From Bacillota bacterium (lineage in GTDB: Bacteria; Bacillota; Clostridia; Oscillospirales; Feifaniaceae), in contig JAUZPM010000002.1 in NCBI GenBank assembly GCA_030705925.1, forward strand, positions 1 through 64,000: a stretch of DNA of 64,000 nucleotides, given 5' to 3'. The notes below the pieces were generated by a model that searched no databases, had not been told where the DNA came from, and saw nothing but the letters and a program-made list of their open reading frames with translations. This document shows, piece by piece, positions 43,113 to 52,804 of this stretch (position 1 is its first letter; each line of letters opens with the position of its first letter). Made by a program: the position numbers and the translations under genes.

Positions 43113-45710
43113 ATGAATGTTTCAAAATTAACGCAAAAATCTATAGAGGCTGTTCAGAATGCTCAGCGGACTGCAACTGAATATAATCATGTAAATGTCG
43201 ATTGCGAGCACCTGCTTTTTGCCATGCTTTCACAGGAGGATGGGTTAATTCCTGCTCTGCTTCCCAAAATAGATTTGGATATTGAATCTATGCGCCGTGC
43301 CGCAGAGGAAGCGCTAAAACGTATTCCAGGAGTTACGGGACCGGGAAGAGAGATAGATAAAATCTATGTATCGCCGGAACTTGACAAGGTTTTAAACGCT
43401 TCGGAAGATATTGCGTCAAAAATGAATGATGAATATGTTTCTGTTGAACATCTTATGCTCTCGCTTATAGAAAACGGAAATAAAGCTGTGACATCGATAT
43501 TCCAACAGTTTAAAGTTACGAAAGATGCTTTTTTATCGGCTCTTGCGGCTGTGCGCGGTAATACTAGAGTTACAAGTGACACGCCTGAGGACACATACGA
43601 TGCGCTAAAAAAGTACGGTCAGGACCTTGTCGAACTGGCGCGCCGTCAGAAACTCGATCCCGTTATAGGGAGAGATGATGAAATACGCAGTGTTGTTCAA
43701 ATTTTATCCCGTAAAACTAAAAATAACCCTGTGCTGATTGGTGAGCCTGGCGTTGGTAAGACGGCCATTGCAGAAGGTCTTGCACAGCGAATTGTACGAG
43801 GAGATGTGCCGGACGGCTTAAAAAACCGTCAGGTATTCTCACTTGATATGGGCGCTTTGATTGCAGGCGCTAAATTCAGAGGAGAGTTTGAAGAGCGTTT
43901 AAAAGCTGTTCTTCAGGAGATCAAGGCATCTGAAGGCAGGATCATTCTGTTTATTGATGAGCTTCACAATATCGTCGGAGCGGGGAAAACAGACGGCGCA
44001 ATGGATGCAGGAAACCTTTTAAAGCCAATGCTGGCACGCGGTGAGCTTCACTGCATCGGAGCTACCACTATTAACGAATATCGCCAGTATATCGAAAAAG
44101 ATCCTGCGCTTGAGAGACGTTTTCAGCCGGTTATGGTTGAGGAACCTACAGTAGAAGATACGATTTCAATACTCCGCGGACTTAAGGAGCGCTATGAGGT
44201 ATTCCACGGGGTCAAAATATTGGACAGTGCGCTTATTTCGGCAGCAGTATTATCTCATCGTTATATATCTGACAGGTTTCTGCCTGATAAAGCCATAGAT
44301 CTTATAGATGAGGCTTGCGCAATGATAAGGACAGAGATTGATTCCATGCCTGCTGAAATGGACGATATCTCAAGAAAAATTATGCAGCTTGAAATAGAAG
44401 AGGCGGCACTTAAAAAGGAGAAAGACAGCCTATCGGCGGCTCATCTGAGCGAAATCCAGTCTGAGCTATCCAATCTTCGCGACCAGTTTAAGACAATGAA
44501 GGCGAGATGGAACTCTGAAAAAGAGGGAATAGGCAAAGTTCAGAAGCTTCGCGAAGAGATAGAATCAGTTGGCGCACAGATAGAAAAGGCGCAAAGAGAA
44601 TATAATCTTGAAAAGGCGGCAGAGCTTAGTTATGGTCGTCTGCCGCAGCTTCAAAAAGAGCTTGCCGAGGAGGAACGGAAAGCACAGCAGGCTGCATCAC
44701 ATAAAACTCTTTTACGGGATAAGGTGACAGAAGAAGAAATTGCACGCATAATTGCAAGGTGGACCGGAATACCTGTGTCCAAACTTATGGAGGGCGAAAG
44801 GGAAAAATTGCTTCATCTTGACATCGAACTGCACAAACGCGTGATTGGTCAGGACGAGGCAGTTCAAAAGGTCTGCGAGGCAATTATCAGATCAAGAGCC
44901 GGAATACAGGACCCCAACCGCCCAATAGGTTCATTTATGTTTTTGGGACCGACAGGTGTTGGTAAGACAGAGCTCGCGAAAGCCCTTGCGTCTGCGCTGT
45001 TTGACGATGAACATAATATGATCCGAATTGATATGAGTGAATATATGGAGAAATATTCAGTTTCAAGGCTTATTGGCGCGCCTCCGGGATATGTCGGCTA
45101 TGACGAGGGGGGACAGCTTACCGAAAGCGTCCGCCGCAGACCCTATTCGGTTATTTTGTTCGATGAGGTGGAAAAGGCTCATCCTGACGTATTTAATGTG
45201 CTTTTACAAGTGCTTGACGACGGTCGTGTAACAGATTCACACGGAAGGACGGTTGACTTTAAGAACACCATTATAATAATGACATCAAACCTTGGGTCAA
45301 GTTATCTGCTTGAGGGGATAGATGAGCAGGGGAATATAACTTCTAAGGCGAAAGCCCAAGTTGAAAATGTATTGCACGCTTCTTTTCGTCCCGAGTTTTT
45401 GAACAGACTCGATGATATCGTATTCTATAAGCCGCTTACAAAAAAAGAGATTTCAAGTATTGTTGATTTGATGATAAAATCACTCTCTGACAGACTTGCC
45501 GACAGGCAGCTTTCTGTAGAATTGACTGCACGTGCAAAGGACTTTGTTGTTGATCAGGGGTATGACCCGGTATATGGGGCCCGTCCGCTTCGCAGGTTTA
45601 TACAAAAGAATATAGAAACACTGATCGGCCGAATGATAATAGCACAGGATATAAAACCTGAAACTAATATAGTTGTTGATTATGATGGTGAAAGGCTTAT
45701 TGCAAAATAA
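43113..45710 (+). CDS. clpB: ATP-dependent chaperone ClpB
   Basis: Hexameric disaggregase of 865 residues. The Clp N domain covers about 1-145; the first AAA domain has GEPGVGKTA (Walker A); the middle coiled-coil domain runs about 405-530 with long heptads; the second AAA domain has GPTGVGKTE; the C-terminal small domain ends [14 protein letters not shown]. The presence of the long middle domain identifies ClpB rather than ClpC. Ribosome binding site AAGGAGG. Confidence 0.96.
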   Translation: MNVSKLTQKSIEAVQNAQRTATEYNHVNVDCEHLLFAMLSQEDGLIPALLPKIDLDIESMRRAAEEALKRIPGVTGPGREIDKIYVSPELDKVLNASEDIASKMNDEYVSVEHLMLSLIENGNKAVTSIFQQFKVTKDAFLSALAAVRGNTRVTSDTPEDTYDALKKYGQDLVELARRQKLDPVIGRDDEIRSVVQILSRKTKNNPVLIGEPGVGKTAIAEGLAQRIVRGDVPDGLKNRQVFSLDMGALIAGAKFRGEFEERLKAVLQEIKASEGRIILFIDELHNIVGAGKTDGAMDAGNLLKPMLARGELHCIGATTINEYRQYIEKDPALERRFQPVMVEEPTVEDTISILRGLKERYEVFHGVKILDSALISAAVLSHRYISDRFLPDKAIDLIDEACAMIRTEIDSMPAEMDDISRKIMQLEIEEAALKKEKDSLSAAHLSEIQSELSNLRDQFKTMKARWNSEKEGIGKVQKLREEIESVGAQIEKAQREYNLEKAAELSYGRLPQLQKELAEEERKAQQAASHKTLLRDKVTEEEIARIIARWTGIPVSKLMEGEREKLLHLDIELHKRVIGQDEAVQKVCEAIIRSRAGIQDPNRPIGSFMFLGPTGVGKTELAKALASALFDDEHNMIRIDMSEYMEKYSVSRLIGAPPGYVGYDEGGQLTESVRRRPYSVILFDEVEKAHPDVFNVLLQVLDDGRVTDSHGRTVDFKNTIIIMTSNLGSSYLLEGIDEQGNITSKAKAQVENVLHASFRPEFLNRLDDIVFYKPLTKKEISSIVDLMIKSLSDRLADRQLSVELTARAKDFVVDQGYDPVYGARPLRRFIQKNIETLIGRMIIAQDIKPETNIVVDYDGERLIAK

Positions 45711-45736
45711 AAAAGGGCTTCAAGCCCTTTTTTATT
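45707..45736. terminator. Bidirectional terminator between clpB and the ABC permease
   Basis: AAAAAAGGGC and GCCCTTTTTT form a stem with A and T runs on both sides, serving the two convergent genes. Confidence 0.8.
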
Positions 45737-46360
45737 TTAGAGATCTTTCTTTGAAAATATTGATATTGAGATATTATATGAAAGGAATAGTGAGGCTAAA
45801 GTTATAACAGGTGAGGCAAACATCAATCCCTTAATAAAATTATCGCTGGGCATCGGTATATTAGCCTTAAATAAAACAAAAGCAAGCATAAATGGAACTG
45901 CCATTATCAAAATCAGCATAATTCGGCTTTTTTCTGTGCCAAATTTATAAATTAGCGGAATCATTATACTGATGAATATCAATGCTATCTCCGAGACAAC
46001 AAATGCTGTCAGAAACCATTCTGGTTTTATGCTGAGAGATCGAACCATACAAGTAATAAATGTTATCAAAATGGAAGACAGGGAACCGAATAATACTAAA
46101 GCCAGGCTGAGGCAATATTTTTCTAAAATAAAGCTGCTTCTAGAAATAGGCATTGTCATTGCATAGATATTCCATTTTGCTAAATCATCATAAGAGAATG
46201 ACGTTAGAACCATCATAGAAAATACAAAAATTATTATACCTATAACGAAACTTGGACTGTTCATTGTAATGGCAAAAATGCCGTAAAATATAAGGGTTGT
46301 AAAAAGCAATTTTGAGTTACGAATCAGGTTAAAGTAGTCTTTCAAAAATAAACCTTTCAT
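45737..46360 (-). CDS. ABC-2 type transporter membrane protein
   Basis: 207-residue integral membrane protein with about six hydrophobic segments, resembling the ABC-2/YtrC-like permeases. Conserved features include an N-terminal KDYFNLIRNSK start and a FSYDDLAKWNIYAMTMPISR segment common in this ABC-2 group. It overlaps the ATPase gene by four bases. Substrate unknown; such operons respond to cell-wall antibiotics or other envelope stress in Bacillus. Confidence 0.82.
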   Translation of the reverse strand: MKGLFLKDYFNLIRNSKLLFTTLIFYGIFAITMNSPSFVIGIIIFVFSMMVLTSFSYDDLAKWNIYAMTMPISRSSFILEKYCLSLALVLFGSLSSILITFITCMVRSLSIKPEWFLTAFVVSEIALIFISIMIPLIYKFGTEKSRIMLILIMAVPFMLAFVLFKANIPMPSDNFIKGLMFASPVITLASLFLSYNISISIFSKKDL

Positions 46361-47217
46361 TGCACATTCTCCTTTTCCATCAAAAGCAGGATTTCTTCTG
46401 TCGTTATATTGTCAATTACATAACCTGGATACTTTCTAGCTGCGTCTTTTTTATTTCTAACAAGTATTTCATAGCCGAAACTGTTGTGGCGCATTCCGGC
46501 AATATCGTCTTTTGATATTTTTGAAAATGGTTCTTGACCGCATTTGATCAAACCATAGTTATCAAGCAATATGTCCTTTTCATCAGATAAAATAATTTTT
46601 CCGTCTCTAATAAAAGTGATATAGTCAGCGACTTTCTCAAGATCTGAAGTAATGTGTGATGAAAGTAATATTGAATGATCTTCGGCCTGTATAAACTCTA
46701 AGAAAATATCTAATATCTCATTTCTTACTACCGGATCCAGACCGCTTGTAGGTTCATCTAAAATTAAAAGTTTTGGGTTATGGGCAAGCGCTACGGCAAT
46801 AGACATCTTCATTTTCATACCGCGGGAATACTGCTTCATAATTTTATCTTTCGGTAACGAAAACTTACTTAGGTATGATGAAAAAAGACTTTTGGACCAG
46901 GAGGCATAAATCTTTGACATGATTTTTGAAATATCGGCAGCATTTAGATTATCATGAAAATAACACTCGTCAAATACTACGCCAATTTGTTCTTTAATCT
47001 CTTTTTCATCTTTAATATTATCTTTTCCAAAGATCGAAATTGTTCCGGAGTCTCGCTGGATAAGATTCAGCAGCAGTTTTAATGTGGTAGTCTTTCCGGC
47101 TCCGTTTGCGCCGATCAAACCCATTATCGAGCCCTTCGGTAAAGAGAATGACACATTGTCTAGGGTAAAATCACTGTAGTGTCTGGTTAGGTTATTGACT
47201 GTTAATATGTTTTCCAT
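46357..47217 (-). CDS. ABC transporter ATP-binding protein
   Basis: ABC ATPase of 286 residues. Walker A GANGAGKTT, a signature that reads YSRGMKMKM in place of LSGGQ (typical of the YtrB/BcrA-type exporters), Walker B LLILDEPTSGLDP, and switch His in LLSSHIT. The C-terminal 60 residues form an extra domain. It lies between the GntR regulator and the permease in one operon. Confidence 0.88.
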   Translation of the reverse strand: MENILTVNNLTRHYSDFTLDNVSFSLPKGSIMGLIGANGAGKTTTLKLLLNLIQRDSGTISIFGKDNIKDEKEIKEQIGVVFDECYFHDNLNAADISKIMSKIYASWSKSLFSSYLSKFSLPKDKIMKQYSRGMKMKMSIAVALAHNPKLLILDEPTSGLDPVVRNEILDIFLEFIQAEDHSILLSSHITSDLEKVADYITFIRDGKIILSDEKDILLDNYGLIKCGQEPFSKISKDDIAGMRHNSFGYEILVRNKKDAARKYPGYVIDNITTEEILLLMEKENVQ

Positions 47218-47220
47218 TTG

Positions 47221-47595
47221 TTATTCCTCCAGGTAAAATATCTCAAGAAGGCTGCGGAGCTCATCAAGTGTAATTCCGCTAGTTCTAGCTGTATTAACTG
47301 CTTTTTGCAAATAATCTTCAACGATGCGCCTGTGTTCCTCTTGAATAAATTCTAAGTTTTTTGCTGCGACGAAGCTTCCTTTTCCTGTTACAGTTTCTAT
47401 AAAACCGTCTCTTTCTAAGTCTTCATAAGCTCGTTTTGTTGTTATAACGCTTATTTGAAGTTCTTTAGCAAGAAATCTCATAGAAGGAAGCATATCGCCT
47501 TCCTTTAATGTTCCGCTAATAATTAAGTTTTTTATTTGCGAAGTGATCTGCTCATATATCGGTTTGCCGCTTGAGTTGCTTATAATAATATCCAC
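47221..47595 (-). CDS. GntR-family regulator (YtrA type)
   Basis: Short GntR regulator of the YtrA subfamily, 124 residues: winged helix at about 10-75 (GKPIYEQITSQIKNLI, MLPSMRFLAKELQISVITTKRAYEDLERDGFI) with only a short C-terminal helical part and no ligand-binding domain of the FadR type. It is the first gene of the ABC operon and has a perfect palindrome at its promoter, so self-repression is likely. Confidence 0.9.
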   Translation of the reverse strand: MDIIISNSSGKPIYEQITSQIKNLIISGTLKEGDMLPSMRFLAKELQISVITTKRAYEDLERDGFIETVTGKGSFVAAKNLEFIQEEHRRIVEDYLQKAVNTARTSGITLDELRSLLEIFYLEE

Positions 47596-47610
47596 AAATT
47601 CACCTGCCGT

Positions 47611-47645
47611 GTTATATTGTATATATTGAATATATACAATATAAC
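47611..47645. promoter_or_regulatory. 35-bp perfect palindromic operator of the GntR/ABC operon
   Basis: The sequence is a perfect inverted repeat of 17 bases around a central G (47628), with arms GTTATATTGTATATATT. It covers the -10 box and start of the minus-strand promoter. This fits YtrA-family sites; the arm length is unusually long. Confidence 0.75.
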
Positions 47646-47666
47646 ATTATATGTAGTTGCTGTCAA
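47638..47666 (-). promoter_or_regulatory. Promoter of the GntR/ABC operon
   Basis: TTGACA (47666-47661) and TATATT (47643-47638) are 17 bases apart on the minus strand. Confidence 0.8.
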
Positions 47667-47676
47667 GGCATTTAAA

Positions 47677-47707
47677 TAAAAAAAGCATCTGAATTAATTC
47701 AGATGCT
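47677..47707 (-). terminator. Terminator after the lipoprotein gene
   Basis: A perfect 24-bp palindrome AGCATCTGAATT/AATTCAGATGCT is followed on the minus strand by seven T. Confidence 0.85.
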
Positions 47708-47723
47708 CGAGTAAATAGGTTTA

Positions 47724-48473
47724 CTATTTCAATGGGGGATATGCACTTTCATCTATATCAACAGGTGTATAAGCTTGGTTAATGTTTTTAAATTCTATGC
47801 TGTAATTTAGGGTTATATTTTTCTTAATATTATTATTATCAAGTTTAAATGTGCTTGAAGCAGTGACATCTGTGATTTGCCCAGATTTATTTATTTTAAC
47901 GATATAAGAAACATCACTTATGGATATTGCCTGACCTTTTGAATCGAGGTCTGGAACTGAATCAAACAGAATGCTGCTCAAAGGATCTAGCAGCGTATTT
48001 CCACTTACGGTAAATATTATTTGACTGCCTGTTTCGGTTTTTGAAGGGCGATATGATTTTACAGCTTTTCCATCGAACTTCATTAGATAACGCAGAGCCG
48101 AGACCTTATCAGGTTCTAAATCTTTCCGATATTTGACTCCGTTTTCATCGGAGTATAACGTTCCATTAGCATAGTATGACTTTAACGCCGTTGTTACATC
48201 AACCATCTTAGATGCTGATTCCTTAGTAGCAGCTGTTGTAACACCATTTTTCAACTGTTCAGAAACGTTTTCGTTTTTTATAAACTCGTCGACTTTTCCG
48301 TTGTATCTGATAGTTGTATTCATTTGCATAACAGAATTTATACTATCTGCATTCTGCAGCATTTTAAATGCATCATCATATGTTTTCAATATTTTAGAAT
48401 TTGATGTTCCGCATCCAGTTAGTAATGTAGTAAGAATACCAAATAAAGTAATAATAGACAAAAGTTTTTTCAT
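47724..48473 (-). CDS. Lipoprotein of unknown function (first of two)
   Basis: 249-residue lipoprotein. The signal peptide has a short basic start, a hydrophobic stretch and the lipobox LLTGC (Cys about 19). The mature part has beta-strand-rich sequence with paired Tyr and Lys, similar in style to the next gene, and resembles the DUF6612/LppX-like lipoprotein group, though I cannot name it. Start ATG 48473 is chosen for the lipobox distance and GGAG upstream. It is 25 bases from the second lipoprotein. Confidence 0.78.
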   Translation of the reverse strand: MKKLLSIITLFGILTTLLTGCGTSNSKILKTYDDAFKMLQNADSINSVMQMNTTIRYNGKVDEFIKNENVSEQLKNGVTTAATKESASKMVDVTTALKSYYANGTLYSDENGVKYRKDLEPDKVSALRYLMKFDGKAVKSYRPSKTETGSQIIFTVSGNTLLDPLSSILFDSVPDLDSKGQAISISDVSYIVKINKSGQITDVTASSTFKLDNNNIKKNITLNYSIEFKNINQAYTPVDIDESAYPPLK

Positions 48474-48498
48474 TATGACTCCGTTTCCTGTAAGTGTA

Positions 48499-49167
48499 CT
48501 ATTTTTTGAAATAAGAATCCAAGTCTGATGGTGTGGTAACTGTATTTCCATCTTCACGGCCGATGTTTATTGTATATTTATATTTAACAGTAACGCCCTG
48601 TTTTTTATCGTTTGCAGTAAAATATAGTATCTTTTCATTTTCTTTGGCATCTGATAAAAGTACTTTATCATATTTTAGATTTTTCAAGTTCAGATCTGAA
48701 AATCTAAGGGCTGATTTAATATATGCGTCAAGGCTATTTTTCACAACATTTGGATTGAGTTTTAAACCGTTTAATCCATCTAGTTCGCTGGAGGATTTAA
48801 TGGTGTTGCTTTTTGAACTAATTGGGAATCGGGTATTAAATAGAAACATTGCTTGCTCAGCTTGTCTACTATTAGCTGTAGTAAAGCTTTTTAATTCTGA
48901 ATCATCTTCATATAGTTTTCCATTAGTATAATAATAATGTAACTTATAGGTACTGTTTGATTGGCTTAAATTTACGTCAGCGTAATAGCTGTTATCTGAC
49001 TTCTTTATATTTGAATTAATAGAAATTTTATAGCTTCCGCCACTGGTCGATATGTTTGTCTCGATTTTTACTTTATATATGTCTGTAAAATTTCTGGTCT
49101 TATTGCTGCATCCCGAAAGCAACATAGATAGGCAAAGCAAAATAGTTAAAAGTAACCCTTTTTTCAT
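48499..49167 (-). CDS. Lipoprotein of unknown function (second of two)
   Basis: 222-residue lipoprotein with lipobox SMLLSGC (Cys about 20) and a beta-rich mature region. Like its neighbour it contains a segment around YYYTNGKLYED that has a counterpart (SYYANGTLYSDENG) in the first lipoprotein, so the two appear to be distant paralogues. It lies 14 bases after the LTA-synthase-type gene, on the same strand and probably on the same transcript. Confidence 0.78.
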   Translation of the reverse strand: MKKGLLLTILLCLSMLLSGCSNKTRNFTDIYKVKIETNISTSGGSYKISINSNIKKSDNSYYADVNLSQSNSTYKLHYYYTNGKLYEDDSELKSFTTANSRQAEQAMFLFNTRFPISSKSNTIKSSSELDGLNGLKLNPNVVKNSLDAYIKSALRFSDLNLKNLKYDKVLLSDAKENEKILYFTANDKKQGVTVKYKYTINIGREDGNTVTTPSDLDSYFKK

Positions 49168-49181
49168 TTAACACCTTATTT

Positions 49182-51032
49182 TCATTTATTGCTTAAGGAT
49201 GGCTGAGAATAACCTTTGCCAAGCAAACGGTCATAAGTTATCATTTCGTGTAATGCATCCATCTTGGAGATCGTTTGCGCATCATTACCGTTTGTTACGT
49301 AGTAAACGGGATTTTTGACAGGCATAGTGTTCGCCAATTTAACAAGGAATGACATGTAATTATCCTGTGGGGCACCTATATACTGGGATACCAGAGCTAA
49401 AACATTATATGGGGAAATACCGCTGTCAGGAATCGTTAACTTCTTTCCGGTGTTATAGTTAGAATAAATAATTAACGGAGTGCCGTACATTTTGTTGTTT
49501 TCCGATAAACTCCACTCTGTTGGCTGATCTGATTTCACTAAGCCTGATTTAACATAAATCGAATTGTTAGTGCCTAAAGCGGGTAAATGATCGCCGAAAT
49601 AAACGAGTATTGTCGGTTTGTTTCGGGTATTTATATAGTCAATAATTTTTTGAAAAGCCGCGTCATTATCTTTTGTTCCCTCGCAGTAGTTTTCAAGGAT
49701 ATTTATTTCCTCATCTGAAAAAGATGAATTAGATACTGTAACCGAATGTGAATCGTACTTATCAAGATAGGGAGTATGGTTTTGCATAGTGATACCAAAT
49801 AGGAATGTTGGCTGTTTTGCTTCGTCTAATGCCTTAATTACTGTATTAGCAAAAGTATCGTCGGAAATAAGTTTATTTTTATAAACAGGTGTTATTCCGA
49901 AATCCTCTAAATCCTGCATGCCAATAAATTTATCAAAACCTAAAAGGGGATAGCACCTTTCACGGTCAAAAAATGTTTTGTTATACGTATGGACAGCAAC
50001 AGTGCTATAACCCAGATCCTTATAGTGCCAAGCATAGGACCAAACAGGATTTTTAACATACTGCTGATACGGGACAGTTCCGGAAGGCAGTTCGTTAACG
50101 GTGAGACCGGTAAGCATTTCAAACTCTGGTCTTACTGTTCCCCCGCCAAATGTCGGTGAAATCATTGTCCCCCTTATGGACTGATTATTTATATTATGAA
50201 TGTTTTTCAGAGGATCAACGCTAAATTTTGTATTTGGGAGCTGCGTTACATCAAATAATGCTTCAGATAGAATAACTATTACGTCAGGCTTTTCAAAGTT
50301 ACTACTTTCGACAGGCGGATAAGAAGATAAACCTTCCTCGATTGAACTACTTGAATATCCATCCGGCGCAGTGAGACTGTTTTTATTCACACTCATCGAA
50401 AAAGATGCGATAAGTCCATTTTTTTGATAGTTATCCGATGGATTTTTTACGCTTGTCATCCCCATAGCCGGAAGTGCCTTTGTACTTATATATCCGCTCT
50501 TAAATGATATGACAATTGCAAATACCATTGCAGCGCTTACGGCAAAACGTCTTATAAGAGTGAGATTTATTCGCATATTGGCAACCAGCAAGATAAATAA
50601 ATACGATAGTAATAGGATCAGCATTAGAATCGAATAGAAAGAAAAATAGACAGCCGATATTGTAGTAAAGCTATCCGCATTTTTCATCAAATAAAGATCC
50701 CAAGGAAAAAGATACTGCCTCAACGTTTCGTATTTATTGTAGTCAACCATCGCTAAAATGTATAGCGCTATACCTGTGATTGAGGCGGCCTGCCATATCC
50801 TACGTAAAATAAGAAGGCCGACAATATAAATTATTGATATTAATAAAATATCAAATAAGAAAATTAAAGTATTTTCATTAATAAATTTAAAGAGTAGCGA
50901 TAGGCTATTGAAATGTATAAGCTCTACCATAATTACTAAGAATACAGGGAAAAGAACCGCACCAATAAGTGCAGATATATGAACCCATCGTTTTGCTTTT
51001 AATTTATTTGCTATTCGATTTAATGTTTTCAT
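49182..51032 (-). CDS. LTA-synthase-family membrane sulfatase
   Basis: Membrane-anchored phosphoglycerol/phosphoethanolamine transferase of the alkaline phosphatase superfamily, 616 residues. About five N-terminal membrane segments precede the sulfatase fold: VIVILSEALFD with metal Glu, the nucleophile Thr in SPTFGGGTVRPEFEMLTG, and later FGDHLPAL with metal ligands. The group includes LtaS; it makes lipoteichoic acid or modifies another polymer outside the cell. I start it at ATG 51032 with GGAG upstream. Confidence 0.85.
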   Translation of the reverse strand: MKTLNRIANKLKAKRWVHISALIGAVLFPVFLVIMVELIHFNSLSLLFKFINENTLIFLFDILLISIIYIVGLLILRRIWQAASITGIALYILAMVDYNKYETLRQYLFPWDLYLMKNADSFTTISAVYFSFYSILMLILLLSYLFILLVANMRINLTLIRRFAVSAAMVFAIVISFKSGYISTKALPAMGMTSVKNPSDNYQKNGLIASFSMSVNKNSLTAPDGYSSSSIEEGLSSYPPVESSNFEKPDVIVILSEALFDVTQLPNTKFSVDPLKNIHNINNQSIRGTMISPTFGGGTVRPEFEMLTGLTVNELPSGTVPYQQYVKNPVWSYAWHYKDLGYSTVAVHTYNKTFFDRERCYPLLGFDKFIGMQDLEDFGITPVYKNKLISDDTFANTVIKALDEAKQPTFLFGITMQNHTPYLDKYDSHSVTVSNSSFSDEEINILENYCEGTKDNDAAFQKIIDYINTRNKPTILVYFGDHLPALGTNNSIYVKSGLVKSDQPTEWSLSENNKMYGTPLIIYSNYNTGKKLTIPDSGISPYNVLALVSQYIGAPQDNYMSFLVKLANTMPVKNPVYYVTNGNDAQTISKMDALHEMITYDRLLGKGYSQPSLSNK

Positions 51033-51102
51033 AATAGCTCCAAACTGCAAAAGCTATGCAGTTAAAATAAAGTTAGTTAATTCCGAAATTTATACCATCA
51101 AG

Positions 51103-51131
51103 ATTATACGCTATTAGATATTATAATGCAA
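51103..51131 (-). promoter_or_regulatory. Promoter of the LTA-synthase-type gene
   Basis: TTGCAT (51131-51126) and TATAAT (51108-51103) are 17 bases apart on the minus strand. Confidence 0.65.
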
Positions 51132-51160
51132 CACACCTTAGTTATATGTTAAGAAATTGT

Positions 51161-51196
51161 AATAAAAAAGCGGCCCTGATAGGTCGCTTTTTTATT
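51161..51196 (-). terminator. Terminator after the first SLH gene
   Basis: AAAAAAGCGACC pairs with GGCCGCTTTTTT (one G-U) on the minus strand, overlapping the stop codon of the SLH gene. Confidence 0.8.
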
Positions 51197-52802
51197 ATTT
51201 AGTTATAGTTAAATCTCGAAGTAAGTAATACAATATTTTTGCTGCTTCCTGTCTTGTAGCGTTTGAGGATGGATTAAAATTGCTGTTTTCATCTCCTGCG
51301 ATATACCCTGAGCTATTAAGAGCTGTTACAGCATCTAATGCGTAACTTGCAATATTAGACGAATCTTTGAAACTTATTGTATTTGAAGATTTGAATAGAT
51401 TTTTAGCTGATGCAGCATTATAGATGATTTTGCATAAATCCTGACGGGTAATTGGCTGACCGACACCGAATTTATTATCACCAACGCCGTTTATTATTCC
51501 TGCTTTATATGCGCTTGATACATAAGGGAAATACCAGTCACTACTATTTACATCAGCAAAGCCCGGATTATCATTTGATTGTAAATTAAAAAGCTTAACA
51601 ATAAGTTTGACAAATTCTTCTCTTGATATTTTATCGTTTGGTGAAAATAGCCCGTCGCCTTTGCCCCCAACAATTCCGCGCAGAGCAAGCTGGTTTATGT
51701 AATCTGTTCCCCAGCCATTATTATCTTTAAATGGTGCAGAGTTTTGTTTTATAAGATAACGACCGCTTTTTTCAATACGTGCTGTAAATTTGCCATTTTC
51801 ATATGTTGACAAAAGCACAACATTTCCGTCAGTATCGTGGAGCGTCATTAGAGGATTGTCACAGGTAAAGCTGATTACGCAGGATTGTGGAAGCAAACCA
51901 TCAGGCTGTTTATCATTATTGCTGTAAACACTGACATTGATTGCCTTTACATAGCCTTGCGATTTTTCGCTAGCCGTAGTATCAGCATTCTCAACTTTTA
52001 ATTCTAAACCGTTTTCATTCCAATCACTGCTTGTAGGTGAACCAATTTCTGAATCATTGTTTTGTATTACACAAACCCCGGTTTTTTGAAGCAGTTCTGC
52101 TATTTTAGGTTTAGCATCCGTTGTAACAGTGTTAAGACGGTCTGCGGTCTCCTCAGCAAGCTTTTTAAGTGAAATGGGGTCACCATTAGAGGTACTTAAC
52201 GAATTTAAACTACTTTCAAATGTAGAAGATACATAATTCACGGAAAAATAGCTATCAGAATAAGATAACATTGGCTTGCTATCATTGATTTCAGAAAAAA
52301 TGCCCAGGAAATTCAATAAAACGCCGGATGTAATTCCATCTTCATCAAATAATGTTTGAAGGTTTGGATAGTCTTCATAAATCAACAATAATATAGAATT
52401 GGCATTGTTTGCTTCATCAGTAGTCAACGGGGTCTCTGTACGATTTTGGTAAATATCAGCGTATTTCTTGCGAGTATCTTCAGGAATTAAACGTAAAACT
52501 GATATCGCTGTTTTGGCGTCTTGTGGCTCGATATACTGAAAAATTGGAGCTAGTAATGCGCTCGCGACATCTCCACCGCTGGGGTCGTAATTATCGATGT
52601 AACTATCGATTAAATCAAGCCCTTTATCGACGATAAGCAAGGGTTTTAAGAATGTAAACAGGTTAGCGCGTTCCTCAGCCGAATAAGTTAACAATCCGTC
52701 TATTATTTTTGACATAGAATCAGCGCCAAATGCTGTCGGCGGTGAAATAACCGCCGACAGCATTAAACATATGCATAGTGTAATAGAAATTATTTTTTTC
52801 AT
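51195..52802 (-). CDS. SLH-domain surface protein (paralogue A)
   Basis: 535-residue exported protein. A signal peptide (about 1-28) is followed by a helical domain of about 160 residues that is clearly related to the same part of paralogue B (shared pattern IPED-RKK and a downstream run of hydrophobic helices). A beta-rich middle part follows, then three SLH repeats (about 355-535: GVGDNKFGVGQPITR type). SLH domains bind pyruvylated wall polymer. It starts two bases after paralogue B's stop, on the same transcript. Confidence 0.85.
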   Translation of the reverse strand: MKKIISITLCICLMLSAVISPPTAFGADSMSKIIDGLLTYSAEERANLFTFLKPLLIVDKGLDLIDSYIDNYDPSGGDVASALLAPIFQYIEPQDAKTAISVLRLIPEDTRKKYADIYQNRTETPLTTDEANNANSILLLIYEDYPNLQTLFDEDGITSGVLLNFLGIFSEINDSKPMLSYSDSYFSVNYVSSTFESSLNSLSTSNGDPISLKKLAEETADRLNTVTTDAKPKIAELLQKTGVCVIQNNDSEIGSPTSSDWNENGLELKVENADTTASEKSQGYVKAINVSVYSNNDKQPDGLLPQSCVISFTCDNPLMTLHDTDGNVVLLSTYENGKFTARIEKSGRYLIKQNSAPFKDNNGWGTDYINQLALRGIVGGKGDGLFSPNDKISREEFVKLIVKLFNLQSNDNPGFADVNSSDWYFPYVSSAYKAGIINGVGDNKFGVGQPITRQDLCKIIYNAASAKNLFKSSNTISFKDSSNIASYALDAVTALNSSGYIAGDENSNFNPSSNATRQEAAKILYYLLRDLTITK

Positions 52803-52804
52803 AG

